A stretch of 19,329 nt of DNA from Larix sibirica (Eukaryota; Streptophyta; Pinopsida; Pinales; Pinaceae). The position numbers were made by a program, and so were the translations under genes. The stretch lies in NCBI GenBank assembly GCA_004151065.3, contig NWUY0300006574.1:1-19329 (forward strand). Direction: 5' to 3'. Under the pieces are notes generated by a model. That model made no database searches. It saw only the letters and a program-made list of their open reading frames with translations, and was not told where the DNA came from. Position 1 is the stretch's first letter, and each line of letters opens with the position of its first letter. Below are positions 1 to 9,995 of the stretch, one piece after another.

Positions 1-2
1 AC

Positions 3-224
3 AAAAGCTTCAAGGGATTTCCTCCATTTGAAGCAAGGAGTGGTCAAGAACCACCATTCAAGCACTTCAAAGTGTTTGGATCTCGTGAATGGGATCACAT
101 GCACTTTAAAAGAAGGAGGATTTCACAAAGGTTTGTAGGGATTTTCGCAAATCCCTTTACCGATCAATAGTTCACCCAGTTGAGAGATTCTATGGGAGTA
201 AAGGAATTTTATGAGGAGGATCCT
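3..224 (+). pseudogene. Ty1/copia pol fragment (integrase C-terminal end)
   Basis: Read in the frame starting at base 3, this piece contains F-E-A-R-S-G-Q-E-P, then K-H-F-K-V-F-G-S, then H-F-K-R-R. This matches the well-known stretch after the copia integrase core (T-P-F-E-A-W-x-G-x-K-P, then H-x-x-V-F-G, then a K-R-R/K-L segment). An in-frame TAG lies at 168-170, and the frame ends at the TAA at 225-227. The normal W after F-E-A is R here. The LTR polypurine tract follows only about 170 bp downstream, so reverse transcriptase and RNase H have been lost by internal deletion. The upstream part lies outside the window. The family call is firm; the fragment is non-functional. Confidence 0.8.
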
Positions 225-396
225 TAAAGTCTTCTTTTCACATTCTCTTTTATGGGGGAAGGGGGGTTTCCCACTAGGTTTTTTCCCTCATTCCCAGTTT
301 ACAGAGAATTTTTTGTGTGCATGGGTGCCTAATATGGCTGCAAATTGTCAGGACCCATTTTCATTTTTTATTTATTTATTTCACCTAATCAAGCTT

Positions 397-404
397 AGGG
401 GGGG
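397..404 (+). other. Polypurine tract of the copia element
   Basis: An A followed by seven G lies four bases before the sequence TGTTGG. A G-rich tract immediately before a TGTTGG LTR start is the usual plus-strand primer arrangement of plant Ty1/copia elements. Together with the integrase remnant upstream it fixes the element orientation as + and places the LTR start at 408. Confidence 0.75.
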
Positions 405-407
405 CAG

Positions 408-1161
408 TGTTGGAGAAAAGTACCTTCTCCATAGCAAAACTCTCTTACCTAGTAACCTAGACCTTGATTTCATGACTCCAGTGGGCCAAATCTCACTCAT
501 ATTGAACACCTAAGTCACTCCATATCTTACTTATAAAATATAAGGCTCTTAAATTACTTTATTTTCCTTTTTTAGAACTCATGAAACCTATTTTGGCATA
601 TGAGGGAGAATTCCTTCAATTAGGGATTATTTTCCTTGATTTTAGGGTCCTACATTGCTAGTTTGAGTTATAGAGTGAACCTAAGGAGTTTAATCCATTG
701 TTCAGGGACTCCATACACCTCATTTTTAGCCATTACAAGATATTTCCTCCCTCCTTAAGTGTTTTTAGGGACGTGCACCCCATGCATGTACCTTCATTTA
801 GTTGCAGTTAGTTGCTCCTAGCATGTAGGGATATAAGTTCACTTAGGGAAGTCATGTGTTAGTTAAACTCACCTTGGTGAGTCTGGATGGTTAACTAAGG
901 GTCTCTGGATATAGCTAAGCATAGCTAGCTTCTCTTGCATTGTGTGAGAAATTTGAATTGCCTCCTGAACTAATTCACATTGCCTTTATATTTATTTCCT
1001 TTCACTTCTTCATAGAAGCTTGATGTAATATAAATTTTTCTCATGTCTTTGACTTCTCTCTTTTGTGTAATGATTAATGTTTAGCAAATTTATTGCATGA
1101 ATTTGATTGATTGTTGATCTCTTTCACAATATTTCTATCTTATTTCGTATCTAGATCCACA
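408..1161 (+). mobile_element. 3' LTR of the copia element
   Basis: The LTR starts with TGTTGGAGA directly after the polypurine tract. A perfect 7-bp inverted repeat (TGGAGAA / TTCTCCA) occupies 411-431. A TATA-like box (TTATAAAATATAAGG) lies at 531-545, which would give a U3 of about 160 bp. The 3' end is uncertain. I chose the CA at 1160-1161 (GATCCACA), because it is the best partner for the TGTTGG start before the unrelated minisatellite begins; another CA candidate is at about 1128. The 5' LTR is outside the window, so a length check is not possible. No open frame of interest lies inside it. Confidence 0.6.
531..545 (+). promoter_or_regulatory. TATA box of the LTR promoter
   Basis: TTATAAAATATAAGG lies about 125 bp inside the LTR. 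This is a reasonable position for the U3 TATA box, which would place the start of R near 570. The call rests on motif and position only. Confidence 0.4.
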
Positions 1162-1184
1162 TGCTCAAATTCTACAGAACTTTC

Positions 1185-1870
1185 ATCGAGATGATATGTT
1201 TCCTAGATACCATATATTAAAAAGGTTTGGTTGATACTTCTTGAATATGATACTTGACCCTAGATGCACATTTATGAAAGGGTTAGTCGATCCTTCCTCT
1301 AGATTAAACTTGAACCGAAATCCACATTTGAGGAAGGGTAGGTCAATCTTTCCTCGAGATAATATTTTTCCCAAGTACAAATTTAATGAAGGGTTGACTA
1401 ATCCTTCTTCTATTTGGTACTTGACCCTTGGTTTAGATTGAGGAATTGTTGGTATATGCTTCTTCAATATGATGCTTCACTCAATATCCAAATTTAAAGA
1501 AGGGTTGCGTGATCCTTCCTCTATATGATGCTTGATCGACATCCATATTTAAGTAAGGGTTGATTGATCCTTCCTCTTCATGGTTCTTGACACAAAGTCC
1601 ATAATTGAGGAAGGAATGGATCCTTCCCATGAGTGATGCATGAGACTAGGTACATATTTGAGGAAGGGTATTTTGAGCCTTCCTCTAGATGATACTTTCC
1701 CCTTGGTGCATGTTTGAGCAAGGGTCAATCCATCCTTCCTCTAGATGATGCTTAAGCTGATTTGCACATTTGAAGAAGGATCAATCAATCCTTCCTCCAT
1801 ATGATCGTTTACCCCATGGAAATTTGAGGAAGGGTTGGTGAATCCTTCCTCATGATGATACTTGATATCA
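1185..1870. repeat. ~55-bp minisatellite with a hairpin in each unit
   Basis: About 12 imperfect units follow each other, with anchors near 1222, 1278, 1335, 1389, 1445, 1500, 1557, 1610, 1663, 1717, 1776 and 1831, so the period is 53-59 bp. The consensus reads roughly ATTTGAGGAAGGGTTG, then ATCCTTCCTCTAGATGATG, then CTTGACCC. GAGGAAGG and CCTTCCTC within a unit are complementary around a loop of about 10 bases, so every unit can fold into a stem-loop on either strand. A short diverged remnant of the same unit occurs on the - strand at about 10505-10585, next to the paralogous module B. The array follows the copia LTR directly and leads into module A. Confidence 0.85.
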
Positions 1871-2201
1871 CTATGATGTCACCCTATGGTGATGACATCA
1901 TCATGCATTAAAATATTTGGCATGGAATGTTGTCCCTTCCCCTTTATCATTGTATTGAAATAGAATGATAAGGTGAGTTAGTATAAGGTGATTTAATATA
2001 ACTCACAAACATAAACATAGATGAGGTGGTAGCTTGCACCTTCTCAAAAAGAGATCTTGCAAAAGTAGACTGGGATCCTGCAAATCCTCCATCAACACAC
2101 AATGATATCCCTTCAATACTCCTATATCCGACTACCTCTTGTAAAGAAGAATGCCAACTAATAATCATTGATATCTATGCACCTGATGGTAATATGTGGC
2201 T
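1870..2201 (+). mobile_element. Retroelement module A (deleted copy)
   Basis: After the minisatellite comes a linker rich in GATGTCACC and GGTGATGACATCATC, then AGAATGATAAGGTGAGTTAG, then GCAAAAGTAGACTGGG near 2057-2072. The - strand copy B reads the same order at 10500 down to 10315: GGTGATGAAATCAC, AGAATGATATAGTGAGTTAG, GCAAAAGCAGACTGAG. After about 2081 module A resumes matching copy B at about 9705 (CCCTTCAATACTCCTATATC here against CCCTTCCATACTCCTATATC). About 0.6 kb present in B, including the RNase H core, is therefore missing from A. By eye the matching blocks agree at roughly 75-80% of bases. Confidence 0.65.
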
Positions 2202-2298
2202 CAAAAATCAAATACCTCCTATGAAAGTTGCTTGGGAATTGTTGTCAACTGGAAAAAATACCTTAATGTTATATGAGGAATTACTCTTCCAAGTATAA
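2008..2298 (+). pseudogene. Deletion-fused retroelement reading frame
   Basis: An open stretch of about 90 codons runs from about 2026 to 2298. Its first part (D-E-V-V-A-C-T-F-S-K-R) aligns in position with the start of the RNase H region in module B (G-E-V-V-L-Y-T-H-K-K-R). Its later part contains E-E-C-Q-L-I-I-I-D-I-Y-A-P-D-G-N-M-W, matching E-E-C-E-L-I-V-I-D-I-C-A-S-N-D-N-I-W in module B at 9572-9680. The junction near 2072-2081 is where the RNase H core was lost, so the present frame is probably a fusion created by the deletion. I do not recognise the later peptide block; its presence in two diverged copies suggests it was once coding. There is no evidence of expression. Confidence 0.45.
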
Positions 2299-3894
2299 CC
2301 TAATCGTAAAACCCCAAGGATGCTAACAAATTCATGGTTGGAATCTCTATTAAACTTGTTAGTGCAGACTAGTACATAACTAGTCAAATGCCTGACAACA
2401 TTAAGAGTAATCGATTGAGCTGACCTATTGGGTTTTCTTACCGATCTTCCTCTTTCTTTATGTGGGAAAGGATTGTTAAATATTCAAGTTATTTTCCATT
2501 CCTCATAGAAACTATGGTGGGGATCTACAAGGATATTGACAATGGGATGATAGTTATTATTTTCATTTACTCAATATGTCACACCTTGGTCATGAATGAG
2601 ATAGAAAATATTGGGTTTGTTGCTTGCACGCAACTTGTTATCAGATTAACATCTCTCTTTTGTGATTTTCAAGAATTTATAGGAATCTCTAATTAGTTTC
2701 AAATACCAATGGTTATGTAGTTCATGTATTTGAAAAATAATATTTTCTATTATTTTAACTTCCATTTTATTATAATTCTTTTGGATAGGATTGGTTTCCA
2801 AATTGAATTTATATAACATTATTCAATTGTTGGCTTCATGGGAGGTGTAGCCATTACAATTGAATGCCTAAAACCTTTCTTGGTATACAAAAATTCACCA
2901 ATAAGATAGATATAATCTTTGTGATGGAGTTGATATGTGGTGCATTTTATCATGGTTTTATATTTTTTCAATAGCATTCTGAACTACAACTCAAAATATA
3001 GGTTTCATATAAGTTCTCTTCATAGCACTATTTATTTATTGAAGAAGTATGCCTATAAATTTACATAATCCATGTTTAAAAAAAAATTATTAATCCAATT
3101 TCTGTCATTTTAGTTTTCATGTTTGTTGTCTACGTTTCTATCATAATTTCACAAAGAAGTATGCCATAAAACATAGTTTCCCCATCACATATTACTAAGA
3201 ATTTAACACATATTCTATTGGAATTTCATATTCCAGGATACAATTTAATTCCTAATTAGATGATGCTTGCAACAAATTTCAGTTTCCAAGTTATCCCCAA
3301 AAAGATGGATATGGTGTTCCAAAGTTTCTTGACATAGATGGGGTCGAATGGGGAAGGATACGTTTAGGGAAGTATAGTAGATATAATTTAGTGTAAAACA
3401 AATAACTAGGTGCAACATATTGCCGAATTTGACAAAAATACCTTAATTTATGACTCTTAGAAATAAAAAATTACTCTAAACACTAAACTTTGACATTTTT
3501 TATCTCATGCATTTTTTAAGGAAATATGGGCATAATACATGCCATATATGTTTGTGGTGAAGTGATCTTAGCGATAGTTACATAATAGAAAATGTCCACA
3601 CTCCAAATCTCTCTGTGATCAGTGAAATGTAAAACTATGTAGAAACCATAGGTTTGAGCACATTTAATTCGCGCCGACCATAATATTGAGGGATTTGAAT
3701 CCCTATAAAATACTCCAAATGTTATGGCTTATTCATCTTACAATACCAATAAATTAATAAATCACATGGGAGTAAAATATGGCATTATATCTTCTCTATG
3801 AAACCAAGTTCATAGATAATTCTAAGTCTATGAAGTGTTATATTGCTTAGGGTTTAATGTTCCATAAAGGGTTATGAAGGATAATGCTTATTGT
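2299..3894. other. Unassigned AT-rich intergenic stretch
   Basis: No protein family, RNA gene or clear tandem repeat is visible. An open frame at 2460-2696 (+, 78 codons) begins M-W-E-R-I-V-K and has no recognisable motif, so I treat it as chance. Short A or T runs occur (for example near 3078-3087), as expected for old plant intergenic DNA. Confidence 0.5.
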
Positions 3895-4025
3895 TATAGT
3901 GGTTTGTTGTTGGGAGTAATAAAGTTTGACAATAAAGATAAGTGACGTATAATGGCGATGGTTATAAATATTAAGGTGTTGGGAGTAATAAGGTTGAAGG
4001 GTTGTAGTTATAAATATATCTATGT
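3895..4025. repeat. Two-copy 69-bp direct repeat
   Basis: GTTGGGAGTAATAA occurs at 3909 and again at 3978, 69 bp apart, with TTATAAATAT following at 3962 and 4011. The repeat is imperfect and ends just before the large satellite array begins. Confidence 0.45.
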
Positions 4026-4125
4026 TTGGTATCAAGGCCTGGGGTGCCTAAAATATTTACTTATGTATCAATGATTATTATCATTATTTGCACCTTATAC
4101 AAGGACACATGACCCATCCCTAGTG

Positions 4126-5784
4126 ATTAAAACCTTATGATAAATGCATATCCCCTATCAGAAGACACATATTCCATAGAGAAGGAATGTCTAGTGGTTC
4201 AAGGTTTCATTCATGAAACTTTAAACTTAGAAGCTACCTTTAAAGCCTCAAGATCAAGTTCCTTCCTTGAACCATAAAAACCTCCATATGGTTCCCATAT
4301 CTAAACTCAAACGAAAATGACACTCTCGAGAGGTTAGGGAAATGGTTTGAGGCATTGTTCTTTTTGTTTAATGCCTAGAAGGTTACTTTGGGTCATAATT
4401 CCCACTATTCCTCTATTGAACATGTCCATGTCTGTACAACCAATATTAGATTACTTGAAACCACTTGAGAGAAACAAACCCCACTCATAAGACATGGATA
4501 GCATAAGGAGGACACATGTTGTTGTTCAAGGAATCGTTCTTATCCCTATATTCCTAGAATATTTATTAAGGACCAGAAACCCATATTTACTCCCACATGA
4601 ATGGTTGGGGCCCTCAAACTTATCCCTTGTGCTAAAGAAGGTAATAGTGGTACCCATATCCACACATCAGAAAAAAGATTCCTTTGAGAGGTTTCTTGTG
4701 GTGTTCAATGAATTGTTCTTGGACCAAGAAGTCTTCAATATTATTTCCAAGTGTAAGGTATGATTTTATTTAGGTTGAAATGCCCCCTTTTCCTCTCTTG
4801 AACATGAACAAGTATTAGAAACAAATATGAGATGCTCAAAACCTTCTGTTTTATCCCATATACCATATAAAAAAATGTTAATATCCCACAAAGAGGCCAT
4901 GCATGGTGGTTCGAGGCATTTCTCTTGGCCCTTGAGCCCTAGAAGAAACAATTTGCACCCTATGATTGAGTCTCATCGGTTGAAATTGGTCAAGGAATTA
5001 AAATATACAACCAATTATTTGTATCCCTACCTAGACCTACCTTGAAGGTGGCATAGCATATGTAAAGGAGGTACAAGACTCCCCTACTAATCAAGTCCTA
5101 CGATTTCCTTGGATGGCACCACAATCCTTAAAACCATCGAACTAGAGTCCTATGTCCTTGGCATACTATGGTTCTTTCCTTGACCATGTCTATGGATCAA
5201 TATCATTACTAAGTCTACATGAAATTACCTAATGGAAACCATCTCCCTTGAACATGTGTAACACCTTGTGACTCACACCTATTACTCTAACCCACTTGAG
5301 AACACCTAAACCCACCCATAGGACATGGATACCATAGGGAGGACACTCATAAGGATTAGGTATCTTTCCTGACCATGTCAATGACCAAGCCCCGAGACCC
5401 ATACCTAGTTCTTGAAAATTTATAATGGTTCCCATATATCCATTTAAAAACCAATGAATCGTCTCCTCAAAAAATTGTTAGCTAAGGTGTTTCAAGGTGT
5501 TACTCATGGAGCTTCAAACCTAGAAGATAACTTAAGAGCCTAATTCATGATTTAAATTCCTCCACAGAATATTGCCACATCATTGCAGCAATACCCATAT
5601 TTTCTTGAAATCTATTGATGGTATCCATGTCCCCACTATGAGTCCAAGAATACACTTGGTAGATCATGTGCAATGTTTCAAAGTTAAATTTTCTTGGCCA
5701 TGGATGCCTCGAATATTTATTAAGGTGTGTACGTTTATGATATTATTTCAACCATGTGCAATGCAACATGACCCATCCATACTG
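4126..5784. repeat. Higher-order unit 1 (expanded)
   Basis: This copy is about 350 bp longer than the 1305-bp unit. The segment ending in TTGAACATG plus the following ATATTAGATTACTTGAAA-type sequence appears twice (near 4417 and 4797), about 380 bp apart, or two monomers. The extra DNA includes a block at 4452-4510 (CACTTGAGAG, CCCACTCATA, ACATGGATA) that otherwise belongs to monomer 5 of the unit. The added piece is thus a rearranged two-monomer block, the kind of product unequal exchange would give. The left array edge is near 4040, where the monomer-7-like sequence GGTGCCTAAAATATTTA starts. Confidence 0.7.
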
Positions 5785-6946
5785 ATTAAAACCATATGAT
5801 GAACACATATCCCCTCTATGAACACAAATATTCCATAGCAAAGGCATGCCTAGTGGTTCAATCTTTCTCTCAAGACGTGAGTGCATTGGTTACAAGCATT
5901 GTTCTTTTTGTTTGATGCCTATAAGGTTACTTCATGTTGAAATGCGCCCTTTTCCTCTCTTGAACATGTCCAAGTCCCAAAAACCAATATTGGATTCTTA
6001 AAACCTTTTGCTGCATCCCATATCACATATACAAAACCATTAATATCCCACAAAAAGGCCATGCATGGTGCTTTGACGCATTTATCTTGGCCCTTGAGCC
6101 CCAGAAGAAATAATTTGCACCTTATGCTTGAGTTTAATTTTTCAAAATTGGTCAAGGAATTAAAATACACACCCAATTATTTGTAGCCCTACTTGGACCT
6201 ACCTTGGAGGTGATGTAGCATATGTAAAGGAAGTACAAGATTCCCTAACTAAAAAAGGCCTACGATTTCCTTGGATGGCTCCATGGTATGTATAACCATA
6301 TAACTGGACTCACATGGCATTGAGATACTATGGTTCTTTCCTCGACCATGTCTAGGGATCAAGATCATTGCTAAGTTTACATGAAATTACCTAATGGCAC
6401 CCATCTCCCTTGAACACGTGTAAGACCCGGTGACTCACACTTGTTACTCAAAATCACTTGAGAGTACCTAACCCCACTCATAAGACATGGATACCATAGG
6501 GAGACCACTCACAAGTTTTGGTTATCATTCCCGACCATGTCAAATACCAAACCCTAAGACCCATATGTAGTGCTTGAAAATTTATACTGTTCCTATATAT
6601 CCACTTAGAAACCAATAAATCATCTCCTCAACAAATTGTTATCTAAGGTGTTTCAAGGTTTTTTTCATGGAGCTTCATACATGGAAGATAAATTAAGAGC
6701 CTCATTCATGATTTAAATTCCTCCACCAGCTATTCTAACATCATTTCAATGATACACATAATTTATTGAAATTTCCTAATGGTATCCATATCTCCACTTT
6801 GAGACCAAGAATACACTTGGTAGATCATGTGCGATGTTTCAAGGTTAAATGTCATTGGTATTAGATGCCTCAAATATTTATTAAGGTGTGTAGGTATATG
6901 ATAATTATTTCAACCATGTGCAATGAGACATAACCCATCCCTATTA
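5785..6946. repeat. Higher-order unit 2 (internal deletion)
   Basis: At 1162 bp it is about 145 bp shorter than units 3 and 4. The missing part falls near 5866-5876, where the sequence jumps from TTTCTCTCA to GACGTGAGTGC. In unit 3 about 150 bp, including the GGT-CCCATATCTAAACTC motif, lie between these points. The rest keeps the monomer spacing (motifs near 6400, 6592 and 6785). Confidence 0.7.
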
Positions 6947-8251
6947 ATTAAAACCCTATGATGAACACATATCACCTCTCCGGACACAAAGATTCCATAG
7001 TGAAAGCATGTCTAGTGGTTCAAGATTTCTCTCATGAAACTTAAACCTTGGAATGTACCTATAATGCCACAAGCTCAAGTTTCTTCCTTAAACCATAGTA
7101 AGGGTATAAATACCCATATGTATTAATAAAAACCTACATATGGTGCCCATATCTAAACTCAAAATAAAATGACACTTTCGAGAGGTGAGCGCAATGGTTA
7201 GAGGTTTTTTTTTGTTTGATTCCTATAAGGTTTCTTTAGGTCACAATGCCCCCTTTTCCTCTCTTGAACATTTCCAAGTCCTAGGAACCAATATTATATG
7301 CTCAAGACAATCTATTGTGTCCCATATCATATATAAAAAATTGTTAATACCCCAAAAAGAGGCCATGCATGTTGGTTTGAGGCATTTCTTTGGGATCTTG
7401 AGCCCCAGAAGAAACCATTTTCACCCTACAATTGAGTTTCAATGGTAAACATTGGTCAATGAATTAAAATATACACCCAATTAATTGTTCCCCTACTTGG
7501 ACCTACCTTGGAGGTAGCGTAGCATATGTAAAGGAGGTACAAGACTCTCCTACTAAACAAGGCCTATGATTTCCTTGGATTGTTCAATGGTCCTTAAAAC
7601 CATCTAACTAGAGTCTCACGGCCTTGAGATACTATGGTTCTTTCCACGACCATGTCTAGGGATCAAGATCATTATTAAGCCTATATGAAATTACCTAATG
7701 GCACCCATCTCTCTTGAACATGTGTAAGACCCTATGACTCACACCTATTACTTGAAATCACTTGAGAGTGCCTAATCCCACTCATAGGAAATGGATACCA
7801 TAGGGAGTACACTCATAAGGCTTAGGTGTCCTTCCCGGCCATGCCAATGACCAGGCCCTGAGACCCATATCTAGTGCTTGAAAATTTATATTGTTTCCCA
7901 TATATCCACTTAGAAACCAATGAATCAACTCCTCGAAAAACTATTATCTAAGGTATTTCAAGGTGTTATTCATGGAACTTCATACCTAGAAGATAAATTA
8001 AGATCCCAATTCATGATTTAAATTCCTCCACCAACTATTGTGACATCATTCTAGTGATACGCATAATTTCTTGAAATCTCCTGATGGTATCCATATCCCC
8101 ACTTCGAGGCCAAGAATACACTTGTTTGATCATGTGCAGTGTTTCAAGGTTAAATGTTCTTGTTCTTGCATGCCTCAAATATTTATTAAGGTGTGTAGGT
8201 TTATGATGATTATTTAAACCATGTGTAAGGAAACAGGACCCATTTATATTG
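6947..8251. repeat. Higher-order unit 3 (complete reference unit)
   Basis: This 1305-bp copy contains all segments in order and serves as the reference for monomer positions. Monomers start near 6966, 7151, 7321, about 7510 (diverged), 7704, 7897 and 8089. Confidence 0.75.
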
Positions 8252-8820
8252 ATTAAATCCTTATGATCAGCAGATATTCCCTCTCCGAACACAAATATTC
8301 CATAGCGAAGGCATGTCTAGTGGTTCAATGTTTCTCTCATGGAAGCTAAACATTGGAATCTACCTTTAATTCCCTAAGCTCAAGTTTCATCCTTAAACTA
8401 TGGTAAGGGTACCAATACCCATATATATTAATAAAAACCTCCATATGGTTCCCATATCTGAACTCAAAAGAAATTGACACTCTCAAGAGGTGAGCACAAT
8501 GGTTAGAGGTAATGTTATTTTTATTTGATTCCTAGAAAGTTACCTTAGTTCGCAATTCCCTCTTTTCCTCTCTTGAACATGTCCAAGTCCCAACAACCAA
8601 TATGGGATTCTCAAAACCTTATGTTGTGTCCCATATCACATATAAAAAAACCATTAATATCCCGCAAAGAGACCATGCGTAGTGGTTTAAGGCATTCCTC
8701 TGGGCCCTTGAGCCCTAAAAGAAACCATTTTCACCCTGCACTTGAATTTCATTGGTCACGATTGGTCAAGGAGTTAAAATATACCACAAATTATTTGTTC
8801 ACCTACCTTGGACCTACCTA
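8252..8820. repeat. Higher-order unit 4 (truncated right edge)
   Basis: It follows unit 3 without a gap and matches it through ACTTGAATTTCATTGG, AAGGAGTTAAAATATA and CCTACCTTGGACCTACCT. Similarity stops at about 8820. Where units 1-3 continue with GCATATGTAAAGGAGG, unit 4 runs into unrelated ACACCAGACATAG. The array therefore ends in the middle of a monomer. Confidence 0.7.
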
Positions 8821-9570
8821 CACCAGACATAGATTTCAAATAGGGACAAAATATCTTCCATTTGTCTTAAAGCAAGAAACTTATCTCCCTATATTCAAAT
8901 GTATCCCACTCAGCATTCAGTCAAATTATTCAAGCATTAATGAAAAATATGTTAATTCCTAATATGATTATATTTATTTGGATTGACCCTTGAATTGTTG
9001 GATAGTGTCTTCAAGGAATATTGTCTCAATTAGTGCATCTCTAAACTGATTAACTAGTTTTAAATGAGGAGCATTCACAATATTCTTGGATCTCCAAAAG
9101 AAACCAAGTCATAATAGTCGTTACTAGGAAAGAACAAACCTCTTCTTGAGCAATCTCTAATCCACTATGAACATATAGTATGCCTAGAAAAATTATATTA
9201 AAAAAACATAAAACAAATTGGAAAAGTAAAATGACAAAAATTGGAGCAACATTTTTTTTAAACATGGCTTATAGAAGTTTACAAGAATGCTTATTCAATG
9301 AAGCAGTAGTGCTAACAAGATCACTTCAATGAAACCTATATTTCTAGTTTTATTTCAACAATGATACTGAAAATAAATTAGTAGTATTGGTTTAGAATTG
9401 CCATGTTTTAGAAATGCCATATCAAAGAACATAGACAACACTACTTGTACTTTTTTTCCCAACCACCTATTTATAAAAGATACAAAATTTTTAGTGGCTA
9501 GTCTTGATACAAATAATATCCACAAGACATTATGATCACTCTGTTTCATAAATTCTAGGTCAAGGCACTA
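8821..9570. other. Unassigned spacer between satellite and module B
   Basis: No family is recognised. Two - strand open frames lie here. The one at 9050-9265 is hydrophobic (runs such as F-V-I-L-L-F-Q-F-V-L), which follows from T-rich codons. The one at 9355-9549 includes N-R-W-L-G-K-K. The second lies directly downstream, in - strand terms, of the conserved E-E-C-E-L block of module B, so it may be further decayed retroelement sequence, but I cannot name it. Confidence 0.4.
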
Positions 9571-9995
9571 GTGGTGCCATATATTATCATTAGATGCACA
9601 AATATCAATGACTATTAGTTCACATTCTTCTCCACTTGTCATGCAGTCAGATATAGGAGTATGGAAGGGCTATCATGGAAGCTTTGTTGAAGGGGTATTT
9701 ATCTTATGCCTACACTTTATTCATCACTTCCCTTATGACTATGTCAATAACCTTAGGGTGGGTGTCAGTTGTATTGTGTAGGAGGGTTGGTTAGCACAAT
9801 CCCCAACCATGCCATATTTTATATTTATACATCAAAAAGAAGATATGAATGATCCTTCCTATTAGTAGAACCATTTCAAAGAATAAAAACTTCATCAATA
9901 AAACAAAAAGGATTTAGATCATTCAAATTCCTTAGAACTCATATATAGAGAAAGTCTCAGATGAGACCAAAGTCCTATTCCTATATTTATATTGT

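Larger units (their letters stand above)
4040..8820. repeat. Higher-order satellite array (~1.31-kb units of ~190-bp monomers)
   Basis: Four tandem copies of a long unit can be followed with fixed landmarks. ATTAAAACC(C/T)TATGAT occurs at 4126, 5785, 6947 and 8252. CATAG-GAAGGCATGTCTAGTGG occurs near 4175, 5833, 6993 and 8300. GCATGGTGG...GAGCCC-AGAAGAAA occurs near 4900, 6062, 7367 and 8677. The full unit is about 1305 bp. Inside it the motif CCCATATCC recurs near-regularly. In copy 3 it is near 6966, 7151, 7321, 7704, 7897, 8089 and then 8276, with one diverged position between 7321 and 7704. The 193, 192 and 187-bp steps are clearest and reappear in copies 1 and 2. A second motif, GTTTCAAGG...TCATGG..CTTCAAACCTAGAAG, follows about 65 bp after most CCCATATCC motifs. 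The unit is therefore about seven diverged monomers. Open frames of 60-130 codons on both strands carry no known domain and are shadows of the repeat. Confidence 0.88.

Noticed and set aside
1183-1467. Opposed open frames (- 94 codons, + 66 codons) in the 55-bp minisatellite.
   Set aside because: The period is not a constant multiple of three, both strands are open at once, and the peptides only mirror the repeat.
2460-2696. 78-codon + strand frame.
   Set aside because: There is no motif, no paralogous copy in the window, and the length is expected by chance.
4494-8962. Open frames of 60-130 codons on both strands inside the large satellite (for example + 4827-5045, + 7185-7448, + 8573-8962, - 5919-6176).
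   Set aside because: They are the same repeat segment read in equivalent frames in successive units. They appear on both strands, start and stop differently in each copy, and show no known domain.
9050-9265. - strand frame resembling a membrane protein (Phe, Leu, Ile and Val rich).
   Set aside because: The hydrophobicity follows from an A-rich + strand giving T-rich codons; there is no supporting start context or similarity.
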